DNA of 64,000 nucleotides from Herbaspirillum sp. alder98. Its GTDB lineage: Bacteria; Pseudomonadota; Gammaproteobacteria; Burkholderiales; Burkholderiaceae_D. Where the stretch lies: NCBI RefSeq assembly GCF_020179755.1, contig NZ_JAIUCY010000005.1, forward strand, positions 248,001-312,000. Direction: 5' to 3'. The stretch's first letter is position 1; every line of letters starts with the position of its first letter. The notes beneath the pieces are model-generated. The model saw nothing but the letters and a program-made list of their open reading frames with translations. It had not been told where the DNA came from and did no database searches. The position numbers and the translations under genes were made by a program. Of the stretch, positions 23,906-34,783 are shown piece after piece.

Positions 23906-26185
23906 TTAGAAATTGTCGTTCGGATTGTTGCGATCCGGGAGGTTTACGTTCTGGTACCCGGGCACGCTGGCCTTGAGTGCTTCCAACGGGTTCGAGCCGA
24001 TCCGCGACAGGCCATTGAGCTCCAACTGGAAGAAGAAGCCCGTGGACGCCTTGGTCGACGACGTGGGAATACGCTGCGCCACTACCCGGAAGACCCAGCA
24101 ATCTGCCTTGTATTCCATCCCCAGCAAGCCTTCGGCGACGGTACGGTCAGGAATGGAGTAGTTGATGCGGCCCACAGCATACCAGCGTTGCGACACCGGC
24201 CACTGCCCGGACATATCGACCTGCTTGAGCGGATCGAGCAAGCCGGTGAGAGGATTGACATAGGTGCGGTCAAGCCGGTATTGCAGATTGAGCACACGCT
24301 TGGGCGCTGGTTGCCAGCGCACGCCGAAGGTGGAACGGACCATCTGGCGCAACGTCTCGCTGTACTGCACCGTGTTATCGGTAGACACCTCACGGGTAAT
24401 CTGACCGCCCAGCGACAGCAGCAGGTCGGACTTGCTGCCCAAGGTAGTCGCGGTGGTGCCGTTGAGCGTCACCCGTGGATCGCTGACGTAAAACCGCTGG
24501 CCAACCGTGGCCCGCAAGCGCTCCAGGCCGTTTTCCTCGATGAAGCGCGTCGTGACGGCGCCGGTCACCTGGTTGGCGTCGCTGATGCGGTCATGGCCGA
24601 CGAAACGGTTTTCGGTAAAGATCTGGGCCAGGTTGAAATCGGCCAGGCCGGAGTCGAAGATGGGCAACATCGACTGGTCGCGATAGGGCGTGCGCACATA
24701 GAACAGGCGCGGCTCCAGCGTCTGGGTCATATTGCGCCCGAGCAGGGCGGACTCGCGCTCGAAGATCAGGCCGGCATCAAGCGATGCCGTCGGCACCGTG
24801 CGGGTGTAATCGGCGCGCTGCCCCTGGGCCAGGTTATTCAGACGATAACTGGTGGCGTCCAGTATGACCTTGGGCGTGATGAAATACCCCGGACGCACGA
24901 TGGGATAGGACACCGACTGCGTGATGAAGGCGCGATCGCCACCCACCAGGTCGCCGCTGGCGAAGCGGGTGTAATCGGCTACCGTGTTGAAATCGAAACC
25001 ACCGATGTCATAGCGGTTACCGTTGAAGACCAACTGCGGCACCCGTTCATAGGGCTTGGTAATGGGACTGTTGACGTCTTGCAGCAACTGGTACTTGGTG
25101 ACCCGCCCGACCACGCTCCAGTAGGTGCTGCTGTAGGCCAGGGCGACGTCACGGGTGAGCAGGCGCTGGGTACTGCCGGTGATCGAATGGGCGAAGTCCG
25201 ATGGATAGTCGTTGTCCGAGGCCTTGTTCAGGTTCCAGCTCAGGCCCAACCCGGGGGCCAGCGTCTGCAGATGTTGCGACGACAACGAATAGCGGCCGGT
25301 GCCGGTAATCCGGTCCTGGATACCTTCGACGTGGGTGGTGCCGGAATAGCTCTCGCCCAGATAACGCGTCTCGGCGCCCATCTGCAACCCGCGACGCGCG
25401 ATGTACTTGGGGAACAGCGTCAGGTCGTAGTTGGGGGCCAGGTTGAAATAATACGGTACCGATATCTCGGCGCCACCGGTGGTCGTCACGCCGATGGTCG
25501 GCGGCAGCACACCCGACTTGCGCTCACCCGACAGCGGGAACGACATCCAGGGCGAACCCAGGATCGGCACCCCCTTGAAGTACAGCAGGCCGCCATGCAT
25601 GGTGCCGACTTCACGGCCGCTATCGAGGTCCATGGTATTGGCCTGCAGATACCAGTCGGGGTCGGTCGCCTCACAGGTGCTGTAGGTGCCCTTGGTGACC
25701 TCCGCCTGGTCGTCCGACAGGAAGTCGATGCGCTCGGCCCGGCCACGCCCGCCATTCTTGCCGATCAGGTAGGTCGGATTGGTCACGAAACCGGCGCCGG
25801 AGCCCATGTTCATCTGCGCATGGTCACCCGTATAGCGATCCTGCAGGCGCTTCATCCAGACGTGCCCGGTCGCTTCGACCTCGTCCTGGATGATGCGGTA
25901 TTCGGCGCGATCAGCCTTGATGGTGGTGCCGCCCTTGACGATCTCGACGTCGCGATCGAGATTGACCTGGCGATCCGGCCGACCGGTCATCTGCTCGGCG
26001 CTGACATTGACGGGAGCGTCCTTGTCGTCGACCGGCGCGACCGCCGGCGCGGGCAGGGTCATCTGGGCATGGACCGTGAGCGGCAACAGGCCGACAGCCG
26101 ATACGGCCATCAGCAGCGACGAGAAGCGCCTTGCGGTCCGCCAATTGACGGTACGTTCAGAGAGAGACTTGGGGAACCGGATCAT
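23906..26185 (-). CDS. lptD: LPS-assembly protein LptD
   Basis: The 759-residue outer-membrane protein inserts lipopolysaccharide into the outer leaflet with LptE. A signal peptide (LLMAVSAVGLLPLTVHAQ) is followed by an OstA/LptA-like domain at roughly 70-200 (VNVSAEQMTGRPDRQVNLD, TIKADRAEYR). The C-terminal beta-barrel ends with aromatic-rich LNGLSRIGSNPLEAL and YQNVNLPDRNNPNDNF. The cysteine of STCEATDPDWYLQA corresponds to the N-terminal Cys region. ATG 26185 is preferred; an in-frame ATG at 26284 would overlap the start of the divergent gene and leave no signal peptide at the N-terminus. It is first of lptD-surA-pdxA-rsmA. Confidence 0.94.
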   Translation of the reverse strand: MIRFPKSLSERTVNWRTARRFSSLLMAVSAVGLLPLTVHAQMTLPAPAVAPVDDKDAPVNVSAEQMTGRPDRQVNLDRDVEIVKGGTTIKADRAEYRIIQDEVEATGHVWMKRLQDRYTGDHAQMNMGSGAGFVTNPTYLIGKNGGRGRAERIDFLSDDQAEVTKGTYSTCEATDPDWYLQANTMDLDSGREVGTMHGGLLYFKGVPILGSPWMSFPLSGERKSGVLPPTIGVTTTGGAEISVPYYFNLAPNYDLTLFPKYIARRGLQMGAETRYLGESYSGTTHVEGIQDRITGTGRYSLSSQHLQTLAPGLGLSWNLNKASDNDYPSDFAHSITGSTQRLLTRDVALAYSSTYWSVVGRVTKYQLLQDVNSPITKPYERVPQLVFNGNRYDIGGFDFNTVADYTRFASGDLVGGDRAFITQSVSYPIVRPGYFITPKVILDATSYRLNNLAQGQRADYTRTVPTASLDAGLIFERESALLGRNMTQTLEPRLFYVRTPYRDQSMLPIFDSGLADFNLAQIFTENRFVGHDRISDANQVTGAVTTRFIEENGLERLRATVGQRFYVSDPRVTLNGTTATTLGSKSDLLLSLGGQITREVSTDNTVQYSETLRQMVRSTFGVRWQPAPKRVLNLQYRLDRTYVNPLTGLLDPLKQVDMSGQWPVSQRWYAVGRINYSIPDRTVAEGLLGMEYKADCWVFRVVAQRIPTSSTKASTGFFFQLELNGLSRIGSNPLEALKASVPGYQNVNLPDRNNPNDNF

Positions 26186-26282
26186 GAAAAGAGTGGCAAG
26201 ACACCGTGCAGGCGGATTTTTTGAAGTTAATCCCTTATTATATGAGAACTCATCCCCATCAAACGAATTCCTCAGATTGTTC

Positions 26283-27314
26283 ATGTCTTCACCAAGTTCT
26301 ACCCCCGATCATCGCCAGCTGCAATTGCAAGCCTGGCTCGCTACGCTCGACACCATCCCGGTCGACCTTTCCACCCTGCGCCCGGCGTCGGCCGATGCCA
26401 GTTTCCGCCGGTATTTCCGGGTGGACACAGTCGCCGGCGGCAGCGTCATCGCCATGGATGCGCCGCCCCCGCAGGAAGACGTGCGGCCCTTCATCCAGGT
26501 CGCCGGGGTCTTCGGCGCCACCGGGGTGACGGTACCGAAGATCCTGGCGCAGGACGTCGAGCAGGGCTTCCTGCTGCTGTCCGACCTGGGATCCACCACC
26601 TACCTGCACCAGCTCAATGGCGACAGCGCGCACAGACTATACATGGACGCGATCGATGCCCTGGTACTTTTACAAGCGCAAAGCAAACCCGATGCCCTGC
26701 CGGAGTATGACCGGGCCCTGCTGTCGCGCGAACTGGAGCTGTTCCGCGAGTGGTATATCGGCAAGCACCTGGGCGTGACGCTGTCCGACGAGCAGAACGC
26801 CGTATTGACCAAGGCCTTCGACGCCATCCTGGCCAACAACCTGGCGCAACCGCCGGTCTATGTGCACCGAGACTACCATTCGCGCAACCTGATGGTGCTA
26901 CCCAGCGGCAACCCGGGCATCCTTGATTTCCAGGATGCCGTCTACGGCCCCATCACCTACGACCTGGTTTCGCTGTTGCGCGACGCCTACATCCAGTGGG
27001 ACGAGGAACTGGTGCTGGACTGGGCCATCCGCTATTGGGAAAAAGCCCGCCGCGCCGGCCTGCCGGTGGCGCCCGACATCGACGGTTTCTATCGCGATTT
27101 CGAATGGATGGGGCTGCAGCGCCACCTGAAGGTGCTGGGCATCTTCGCCCGCCTGTATCACCGCGATGGCAAGGACGGTTACCTGAAGGACATGCCGCTG
27201 GTCATGGAGTACACCCTCAAGACGGCCCGGCGCTATGTCGCCTTTTCACCGCTGGTGCGCCTGATCGAGGGCCTGCACAAGGACCTGGCGCCCAAGTTCG
27301 GCTACACGTTCTGA
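26283..27314 (+). CDS. amgK: N-acetylmuramate/N-acetylglucosamine kinase AmgK
   Basis: The 343-residue aminoglycoside-phosphotransferase-fold kinase has catalytic HRDYHSRNLM and metal-binding ILDFQDAVYGPITYDL. AmgK phosphorylates the anomeric carbon of MurNAc (and GlcNAc) in the cell-wall recycling route that bypasses de novo UDP-MurNAc synthesis, known from Pseudomonas. MurU follows one base after the stop. It is divergent from lptD with about 97 bases between the chosen starts. The ribosome site is weak. Upstream in-frame codons exist but are not preferred. Confidence 0.92.
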   Translation: MSSPSSTPDHRQLQLQAWLATLDTIPVDLSTLRPASADASFRRYFRVDTVAGGSVIAMDAPPPQEDVRPFIQVAGVFGATGVTVPKILAQDVEQGFLLLSDLGSTTYLHQLNGDSAHRLYMDAIDALVLLQAQSKPDALPEYDRALLSRELELFREWYIGKHLGVTLSDEQNAVLTKAFDAILANNLAQPPVYVHRDYHSRNLMVLPSGNPGILDFQDAVYGPITYDLVSLLRDAYIQWDEELVLDWAIRYWEKARRAGLPVAPDIDGFYRDFEWMGLQRHLKVLGIFARLYHRDGKDGYLKDMPLVMEYTLKTARRYVAFSPLVRLIEGLHKDLAPKFGYTF

Positions 27315-27315
27315 C

Positions 27316-28032
27316 ATGAAGGCCATGATCTTCGCCGCCGGTCGCGGCACCCGCATGCGCCCGTTGACCGATACCTGCCCCAAGCCGCTGCTGAAAGTGC
27401 GCGGCCGGCCACTGATCGTGTGGCAGATCCTGTCGCTGGTGCGCGCCGGCATCACCGAGATCGTCATCAACCATGCCCACCTGGGCCAGATGATCGAAGA
27501 TACCCTGGGCGACGGCAGCCAGTTCGGCGCGCAGTTACGCTACTCTCCCGAAACGACGGCGCTGGAAACGGCGGGCGGCATCGCCCAGGCCCGGCACCTG
27601 CTGGGCGAACAGCCGTTCGTGGCGGTCTCGGGCGATATCTGGTGCCCCCATTTCGACTACGAGCAGGTCAAGACGGTGCTGGAAGACAACGACCCGTGGG
27701 GCAACCCGCTGGCCCTGGACAAGCGCGACGTGGCCTGGCTGTACCTGGTGAAGAATCCGTCGTTCCATCCCGAAGGCGACTTCGTGCTGAATAATTTCTC
27801 GATCGCCAACGAAGGCCAGCCTCGCCTGACCTTCGCCAATATCGGCGTCTATCGGCCCCAGATGTTCGATGCCATCACGCCCGGAGAACATGCCAAACTG
27901 GGGCCTTTGCTACGCGAATATGCCGCGCGCGGCCAGGTCGGTGGCGATGTCTATCGCGGCCCCTGGCATAACGTCGGTACCGTCGAACAACTGGAAGAAC
28001 TGAACCAGCCGCCTGGAGCCCAACGCCCATGA
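27316..28032 (+). CDS. murU: N-acetylmuramate-1-phosphate uridylyltransferase MurU
   Basis: The 238-residue nucleotidyltransferase has the N-terminal signature MKAMIFAAGRGTRMRPLTD and KPLLKVRGRPLI; the metal site is in VSGDIWCPHFDY and the C-terminal part has YRGPWHNVGTVEQLEELN. MurU makes UDP-MurNAc from MurNAc-1-phosphate supplied by AmgK, which confers intrinsic fosfomycin tolerance in organisms with this route. It begins one base after the amgK stop and overlaps pepP by four bases (ATGA). RfbA-like enzymes look similar; the amgK neighbour settles the call. Confidence 0.93.
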   Translation: MKAMIFAAGRGTRMRPLTDTCPKPLLKVRGRPLIVWQILSLVRAGITEIVINHAHLGQMIEDTLGDGSQFGAQLRYSPETTALETAGGIAQARHLLGEQPFVAVSGDIWCPHFDYEQVKTVLEDNDPWGNPLALDKRDVAWLYLVKNPSFHPEGDFVLNNFSIANEGQPRLTFANIGVYRPQMFDAITPGEHAKLGPLLREYAARGQVGGDVYRGPWHNVGTVEQLEELNQPPGAQRP

Positions 28033-29378
28033 CCTTCAACGCCACTCCACACCTCGAGCGCCGTCGCCGCCTGCTCGCCAGCATGCAGGCCGCCGGCGGC
28101 GGCGTTGCCATCATCGGCACCGCGCCCGAAGTGATGCGCAACCGCGATGCCGACTATCCGTATCGCCACGACAGCTACTTCCACTACCTGTCCGGATTTA
28201 CCGAGCCCGAGGCGGTGATGGTGCTGGTGGCCGGCCCCGAAACCCGCAGCATCCTGTTCTGCCGCGACAAGAACCTGGAACGCGAGATCTGGGACGGTTA
28301 TCGCTTCGGCCCGCAGGCGGCGCAGCTGGAGTTCGCCTTCGATGCGGCCCACCCGATCGAAGAACTCGACAAGAGCATGCCGGCCCTGCTGGCGGACGCG
28401 CCGGCGATCTTCTACTCGCTGGGGCAGGACCGCAGCCGCGACGCGCGCTTGCAGGACTGGCTGCAAGGCGTGCGCGGCCTGGCCCGCAGCGGCGTGGCCG
28501 CGCCCGGGCGGATCGTTGACGTCAACGTGCTGCTGGACGACATGCGGCTGCACAAGGATGCCGTCGAGATCGACACCATGAAGCGCGCCGGCGTGATTTC
28601 GGCCGAGGCGCATTGCCGCGCCATGCGCCTGTCGCGCCCGGGCCTGCGCGAATACCATCTCGAAGCCGAACTGCTGCACGAGTTCCGCCGCAACGGTTCG
28701 CAGTTTCCGGCCTACGGTTCGATCGTCGCCACCGGCGCCAACGCCTGCGTGCTGCACTATCGCGCCGGCGACGCCGAACTCAAGGATGGCGATCTGGTCC
28801 TGATCGATGCCGGTTGCGAACTCGACAGCTATGCCGCCGACATCACGCGCACCTTCCCCGCCAACGGCCGCTTCTCGGGACCGCAGCGCGAACTCTACGA
28901 AATCGTGCTGGCCGCGCATGCCGCTGCGGTGGCCGAAACCGCGCCCGGCAAGCGTTTCATGGATGGCCATGACGCCGCCGTACGCATCCTGGCCCAGGGC
29001 ATGCTCGATACCGGACTGCTGGATGGCAACAAGCTCGGCAGCCGCGACGACGTGATCGAACAGGGCGCCTATCGCCAGTTCTACATGCACCGCACCGGCC
29101 ATTGGCTGGGCATGGACGTGCATGACGTGGGCGACTACCGCGATCCGCCTGCCGCCGACGGCAGCAAACCCTGGCGCACGCTGCAGCCAGGCATGGTGCT
29201 GACGATTGAACCGGGCATCTATGTGCGCCCGGCCGAAGGGGTGCCCGAGCAGTACTGGAACATCGGCATCCGCATCGAAGACGACGCCCATGTCACGCCC
29301 GGCGGGTGCGAATTGCTGACCACCGGCGTGCCGTCGACGGTTGCCGACATCGAAGCATTGATGCGCCAGGGCTCATGA
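28029..29378 (+). CDS. pepP: Xaa-Pro aminopeptidase P
   Basis: The 449-residue M24 metallopeptidase removes N-terminal residues before proline. The N-terminal domain has YPYRHDSYFHYLSGF. The dinuclear Mn site is spread over LIDAGCELDSYAADITRTFP, HRTGHWLGMDVHDVG, TIEPGIY and IRIEDD. Length equals that of E. coli PepP (441) within a few residues. It overlaps murU and the following flavin monooxygenase gene by four bases each, so amgK-murU-pepP-ubiH reads as one operon. The pepP-ubiH neighbourhood also occurs in E. coli. Confidence 0.96.
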   Translation: MTFNATPHLERRRRLLASMQAAGGGVAIIGTAPEVMRNRDADYPYRHDSYFHYLSGFTEPEAVMVLVAGPETRSILFCRDKNLEREIWDGYRFGPQAAQLEFAFDAAHPIEELDKSMPALLADAPAIFYSLGQDRSRDARLQDWLQGVRGLARSGVAAPGRIVDVNVLLDDMRLHKDAVEIDTMKRAGVISAEAHCRAMRLSRPGLREYHLEAELLHEFRRNGSQFPAYGSIVATGANACVLHYRAGDAELKDGDLVLIDAGCELDSYAADITRTFPANGRFSGPQRELYEIVLAAHAAAVAETAPGKRFMDGHDAAVRILAQGMLDTGLLDGNKLGSRDDVIEQGAYRQFYMHRTGHWLGMDVHDVGDYRDPPAADGSKPWRTLQPGMVLTIEPGIYVRPAEGVPEQYWNIGIRIEDDAHVTPGGCELLTTGVPSTVADIEALMRQGS

Positions 29379-30538
29379 CCAGCAGCATCCCCTTCACCCC
29401 GGACTTCGACCTGATCATCTGCGGCGGCGGGCCGGTCGGCCTGGCCAGCGCAGCACTGCTGGCCGCGCGCGGCGCAGATGTGTCGCGCATCGCGCTGGTC
29501 GACCAGAAACAACCGGCGCAGGCGGCGGCCGATCCGCGCACCATCGCGCTGTCCTATGGCAGTCGCCAGATCATCGAAGAACTCGGGGCCTGGCAAGCCA
29601 TCGAGCGCAGCGCCACCGCCATCGAACAGATCCACGTCTCGCGGCGCGGCCACTTCGGCCGCACCCTGCTCGACCGGCGCGACCATGCGCTGCCGGCGCT
29701 GGGCTATGTGGCGCGCTATGGCGCGGTGAACCAGGCGCTCGATAGCGTCGTCGCCGCCACCGGCGTGCAGCTGCTGCGCCCGGCCGAGGTAGTGGCCCTG
29801 GAGCAGCAGGACGACCATGTGGTGGTGCGACTGCGCGACGAACGCAGCCTCACGGCGGCATTGGCGATCCAGGCCGAAGGCGGCATCTTCGGCCAGCAAT
29901 TGCAGAAGAACGTTCAACGTGATTATCAGCAACTGGCCTTGATCGCCCATGTGCGGGTCGATGCGCCCATCGCCCATCGCGCCTTCGAACGCTTTACCGA
30001 TGAAGGCCCGTTGGCGCTGCTGCCGCAGGACGACGGCTACGCGCTGGTATGGTGCGTCAGTCCGTCCAGTGCAGAAACTTTACAGGCGCTGGACGATGCA
30101 GCGTTCCTGGCGGCGCTGGGGCAGGCCTTCGGCCAGCGCCTGGGCCGGTTCACCAGCATCGGTACGCGGCACGCCTACCCGCTGGGCCTGAACGCCGGTG
30201 TCGACGCCGGCGCCCGCGTGGTGGCCATCGGCAATGCGGCGCAGACCCTGCATCCGGTGGCCGGGCAAGGTCTCAACCTCGGCCTGCGCGATGCGCGGGT
30301 GCTGGCCGGACTGCTGGCGCACGACCACACGCCGCAGGCCTTGCGCAGCTTCGCCGAACAGCGCCGCACCGACCGCCGCCTCACCGTCGGCCTGACCGAT
30401 ACCATGGCGCGCATCTTTGCCAGCGCGCCGCAGGGTTCGTTGACCCAGGCCTTGCTGGGAGCGTCGCTGGGGATGATCGACCTGATCAAGCCGGCGCGCG
30501 ACTTGCTGGCGCAGCAGATGATGTTCGGCCGACGCTAA
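29375..30538 (+). CDS. ubiH: UbiH/UbiF/COQ6-family FAD-dependent hydroxylase
   Basis: The 387-residue flavoprotein monooxygenase has FAD-binding [20 protein letters not shown] at its start, [18 protein letters not shown], and the second FAD motif [20 protein letters not shown]. This family hydroxylates ubiquinone precursors on the benzene ring. Which ring position is served cannot be read from sequence; UbiH is chosen because pepP-ubiH adjacency matches E. coli. ATG 29375 overlaps the pepP stop. Confidence 0.85.
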   Translation: MTSSIPFTPDFDLIICGGGPVGLASAALLAARGADVSRIALVDQKQPAQAAADPRTIALSYGSRQIIEELGAWQAIERSATAIEQIHVSRRGHFGRTLLDRRDHALPALGYVARYGAVNQALDSVVAATGVQLLRPAEVVALEQQDDHVVVRLRDERSLTAALAIQAEGGIFGQQLQKNVQRDYQQLALIAHVRVDAPIAHRAFERFTDEGPLALLPQDDGYALVWCVSPSSAETLQALDDAAFLAALGQAFGQRLGRFTSIGTRHAYPLGLNAGVDAGARVVAIGNAAQTLHPVAGQGLNLGLRDARVLAGLLAHDHTPQALRSFAEQRRTDRRLTVGLTDTMARIFASAPQGSLTQALLGASLGMIDLIKPARDLLAQQMMFGRR

Positions 30539-30593
30539 CTGCGGCTCGGGCATGAGACAATGCCGCATCCAACCTGCCAGAACACCCCCCATC

Positions 30594-31241
30594 ATGAAAC
30601 AAGACCCCCGCTTCAAGAACCTGTTCATCCTGGATCACCCGCTGATCCAGCACAAGCTCACGCACATGCGCGACAAGCGCACCTCGACCCGTACCTTCCG
30701 CGATCTGCTGCGTGAGATCACGCTGTTGATGGGGTATGAAATCACGCGTGACCTGCCGCTGACCACCGAGAAGATCGAGACACCCCTGGTGACCTACGAC
30801 GCGCCGGTGATCGCCGGCAAGAAACTGGCGATCGTGCCGGTGCTGCGGGCCGGCGTGGGCATGAGCGATGGCTTGCTGGAACTGATCCCGTCGGCTCGCG
30901 TGGGGCATATCGGCGTCTATCGCGATGCCAATCATCAACCGGTCGAATACCTGGTCCGCCTGCCGGACCTGCAGGACCGCACCATGATCCTGTGCGACCC
31001 GATGGTGGCCACCGGCAATTCGGCCGTGTATGCGGTCGATGCGCTCAAGAAGCGCGGCGTGCCCAACGAGCACATCGTGTTCGTGGCGCTGGTGGCGGCG
31101 CCCGAAGGGGTGAAGGTCTTTACCGACGCGCATCCGGACGTGAAGCTCTACGTCGCCTCGCTCGACTCGCACCTGGATGAAGATGCCTACATCGTGCCCG
31201 GACTGGGCGATGCCGGCGACCGTATCTTCGGCACCAAGTAA
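30594..31241 (+). CDS. upp: Uracil phosphoribosyltransferase
   Basis: The 215-residue enzyme salvages uracil to UMP with PRPP. Family motifs are [37 protein letters not shown] and the PRPP loop [20 protein letters not shown]; the C-terminus has [18 protein letters not shown] 30594 gives the usual length; an in-frame codon at 30552 would add 14 residues without homology. It follows the ubiH-like gene by 55 bases and ends at a strong terminator. Confidence 0.97.
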   Translation: MKQDPRFKNLFILDHPLIQHKLTHMRDKRTSTRTFRDLLREITLLMGYEITRDLPLTTEKIETPLVTYDAPVIAGKKLAIVPVLRAGVGMSDGLLELIPSARVGHIGVYRDANHQPVEYLVRLPDLQDRTMILCDPMVATGNSAVYAVDALKKRGVPNEHIVFVALVAAPEGVKVFTDAHPDVKLYVASLDSHLDEDAYIVPGLGDAGDRIFGTK

Positions 31242-31260
31242 AACCGCAAAAGCCCAAACA

Positions 31261-31297
31261 AAAACCCCGCTGCGACTCACATCGCAGCGGGGTTTTT
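31261..31297. terminator. Bidirectional terminator between upp and pntB
   Basis: AAAACCCCGCTGCGA pairs perfectly with TCGCAGCGGGGTTTT across the loop CTCACA, and T-runs follow on both strands. It serves convergent upp and pntB. Confidence 0.93.
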
Positions 31298-31316
31298 CAT
31301 GGGTTCGACAAACCGC

Positions 31317-32756
31317 TCAGTCAACGGCCTTGACCATGTCTTCGATGACCTTCTTGGCGTCGCCGAAGACCATCATGGTCTTGTCCATGTAGAACAGTTC
31401 ATTGTCCAGGCCGGCATAGCCGGCTGCCATCGAACGCTTGTTGACGATCACGGTCTTGGCCTTGTAGGCCTCCAGGATCGGCATGCCGGCGATCGGCGAC
31501 TTGGGGTCCTTGGCGGCCGGATTGACCACGTCGTTGGCGCCCAGCACCAGCACCACATCGGCCTGGGCGAACTCGCTGTTGATGTCTTCCATCTCGAACA
31601 CCTGGTCGTACGGCACCTCGGCTTCGGCCAGCAACACGTTCATGTGGCCTGGCATGCGACCCGCCACCGGGTGGATCGCGTACTTGACGGTGACGCCCTT
31701 GTGGGTCAGCTTCTCGGTCAGTTCCTTCAGCGCATGCTGGGCACGCGCCACCGCCAGGCCGTAGCCGGGCACGATGATCACGGTCTCGGCATTGCCCATC
31801 AGGAAGGCCGCATCGTCGGACGAGCCCGACTTGACCGGACGCTGCTGTTGCGCGCCACCGGTGGCCGCCGCAGCTTCACCGCCGAAGCCGCCCAGGATCA
31901 CGTTGAAGAACGAGCGGTTCATCGCCTTGCACATGATGTACGACAGGATCGCGCCGCTGGACCCCACCAGGGAGCCGGCAATGATCAGCATCGAGTTGTT
32001 CAGCGAGAAACCGATACCGGCCGCGGCCCAACCCGAGTAGCTGTTGAGCATCGACACCACCACCGGCATATCGGCGCCGCCGATGGGGATGATGATCAGC
32101 ACGCCCAGCACGAAGGCGATCGCCGCCATGATGATGAACGGCAGCCAGTCCTGCGTGAGCACGAAGATGATGCCGAAGCCCAGCATCGCCACGGCCAGAA
32201 GCAGGTTCAGGAAGTGCTGGCCCGAAAAGCTGACCGGCGCGCCCTGGAACAGGCGGAACTTGTACTTGCCCGACAGCTTGCCGAAGGCGATCACCGAACC
32301 CGAGAAGGTGATGGCGCCGACGAAGGTGCCGATGAACAGCTCGACCCGGTTGCCTACGGGAATCGCCGCGCCATGCGCAGAAATGCCCAGCGCCCACGGT
32401 TCGGCCACCGCCGCGACAGCAATACACACGGCCGCCAGGCCGATCAACGAGTGCATCGCCGCCACCAGTTCGGGCATCTTGGTCATTTCGACACTGCGCG
32501 CCAGGAAGGCGCCAATGCCGCCGCCGACGATCACGCCGGCAGCCACCAGCATATAGCCGATGTTGCTGGACGAATCGGCGCCATCGCCCTTCAACTTGAC
32601 GATCAGCGCCAGCGTGGTCACTACCGCGATCAGCATGCCGGCCATGCCGAAGTTGTTACCGCGACGGGCGGTGGCCGGATGCGACAGGCCCTTCAACGAC
32701 TGGATGAAACAGATCGATGCGATCAGGTACAGCAGGGTAACGAGGTTCATGCTCAT
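31317..32756 (-). CDS. pntB: NAD(P) transhydrogenase, beta subunit PntB
   Basis: The 479-residue subunit has about nine membrane helices (residues 1-270) and a C-terminal NADP(H)-binding domain from about 300, with VIIVPGYGLAVARAQHAL and VLVLGANDVVNPAAKDPKSP. Together with the alpha subunits it couples hydride transfer between NADH and NADP+ to inward proton flow, supplying NADPH. The start overlaps the small alpha-2 gene by four bases. It is last in the leftward pntAA-panD-pntAB-pntB arrangement. Confidence 0.96.
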   Translation of the reverse strand: MSMNLVTLLYLIASICFIQSLKGLSHPATARRGNNFGMAGMLIAVVTTLALIVKLKGDGADSSSNIGYMLVAAGVIVGGGIGAFLARSVEMTKMPELVAAMHSLIGLAAVCIAVAAVAEPWALGISAHGAAIPVGNRVELFIGTFVGAITFSGSVIAFGKLSGKYKFRLFQGAPVSFSGQHFLNLLLAVAMLGFGIIFVLTQDWLPFIIMAAIAFVLGVLIIIPIGGADMPVVVSMLNSYSGWAAAGIGFSLNNSMLIIAGSLVGSSGAILSYIMCKAMNRSFFNVILGGFGGEAAAATGGAQQQRPVKSGSSDDAAFLMGNAETVIIVPGYGLAVARAQHALKELTEKLTHKGVTVKYAIHPVAGRMPGHMNVLLAEAEVPYDQVFEMEDINSEFAQADVVLVLGANDVVNPAAKDPKSPIAGMPILEAYKAKTVIVNKRSMAAGYAGLDNELFYMDKTMMVFGDAKKVIEDMVKAVD

Positions 32757-33067
32757 GCCGATGCTCCTGCCTTTGCCTTGGGTTCTTTTTTCTTGAACAT
32801 CTCGAGCATGCGCTGCGTGACCATGAAGCCGCCGAACACGTTCACGGCGGCCAGCGCCACGCCCAGCGTACCGGCGATGCGACCGACCGGGCCTTCGGTG
32901 AGGCCGGCTGCCAGCATGGCGCCGATGATGATGATGGCCGAGATGGCGTTGGTCACCGCCATGAGCGGTGTATGCAGCGCCGGGGTGACGGTCCAGACCA
33001 CGTGGTAGCCGACGTAGATCGCCAGTACGAAGATGATCAGGTTGATGATGGTATGGCTGACTTCCAT
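32753..33067 (-). CDS. pntAB: NAD(P) transhydrogenase, alpha-2 membrane subunit
   Basis: The 104-residue subunit has three predicted membrane helices (INLIIFVLAIYVGYHVVW, LMAVTNAISAIIIIGAML, IAGTLGVALAAVNVFGGFMV). It corresponds to the C-terminal membrane part of E. coli PntA. Separation from the NAD-binding alpha-1 subunit is the three-gene Rhodospirillum-type layout. It overlaps pntB by four bases. It is separated from pntAA by panD. The ribosome site is AGAGGAACAA before 33067. Confidence 0.95.
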   Translation of the reverse strand: MEVSHTIINLIIFVLAIYVGYHVVWTVTPALHTPLMAVTNAISAIIIIGAMLAAGLTEGPVGRIAGTLGVALAAVNVFGGFMVTQRMLEMFKKKEPKAKAGASA

Positions 33068-33109
33068 TGTTTGTTCCTCTGGTTATTGCGCGATGGCGAC
33101 ATCGCGGGG

Positions 33110-33472
33110 TCAGATCGCCTTGAGACTGGTGATGCGGTTGCTGTCGTCGACGAACACGATCCTGGGCACATATTGCGTGACTTCCTCATCGGTCATCGGC
33201 GCATAGGTGCAGATGATCAGCAGATCACCCAGCTGGGCACGACGAGCCGCCGCGCCGTTGAGTGAAATCTCGCCGCTGCCACGCTTGCCGCGAATGGCAT
33301 AGGTCGAGAAGCGTTCGCCGTTGTTGACGTTATAAAGCTCGATCTTTTCGAACTCGCGCATGTCGGCCGCTTCCAGCAGATCTTCATCGATGCCGCAGGA
33401 GCCTTCATAGTTGAGATCGCATTGCGTGACGGTTGCGCGGTGGATCTTGGCGCGCAGCATGATGCGTTGCAT
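33110..33472 (-). CDS. panD: Aspartate 1-decarboxylase PanD
   Basis: The 120-residue pyruvoyl enzyme makes beta-alanine for pantothenate and CoA. The self-cleavage site Gly24-Ser25 is in [10 protein letters not shown]; Lys9 ([11 protein letters not shown]) and Arg/Tyr residues near 54-58 of the active site are present. The start at 33472 gives [13 protein letters not shown], the standard N-terminus, and GGAAAG lies upstream. It lies inside the transhydrogenase operon: 31 bases after pntAA and 42 bases before pntAB. That placement is unexpected. Confidence 0.95.
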   Translation of the reverse strand: MQRIMLRAKIHRATVTQCDLNYEGSCGIDEDLLEAADMREFEKIELYNVNNGERFSTYAIRGKRGSGEISLNGAAARRAQLGDLLIICTYAPMTDEEVTQYVPRIVFVDDSNRITSLKAI

Positions 33473-33503
33473 TGACTTCTTTCCTTGTCGAAGAGGGCAG
33501 GTC

Positions 33504-34619
<1,116 letters not shown>

Positions 34620-34783
34620 GCAAAGCTCCTGTTAGTTGATTCTTACCCGAATCTTACACGACAAAAATTAAAAACCCATAATTCCACTAAGGTATTGCCG
34701 TCACTGCGAAGCGCCACCGGACGGGGCTTTGCGCTGAAGAGTCTGGCGCAACGCGTTAAAATAACGAATTAACGAGGTCCTCA

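Noticed and set aside
22511..26224. Rightward open frame of more than 1200 codons opposite surA and lptD
   Set aside because: It is antisense to two well-supported genes. Its protein is a low-complexity His/Arg/Gly/Asp-rich sequence typical of the reverse strand of high-GC genes.
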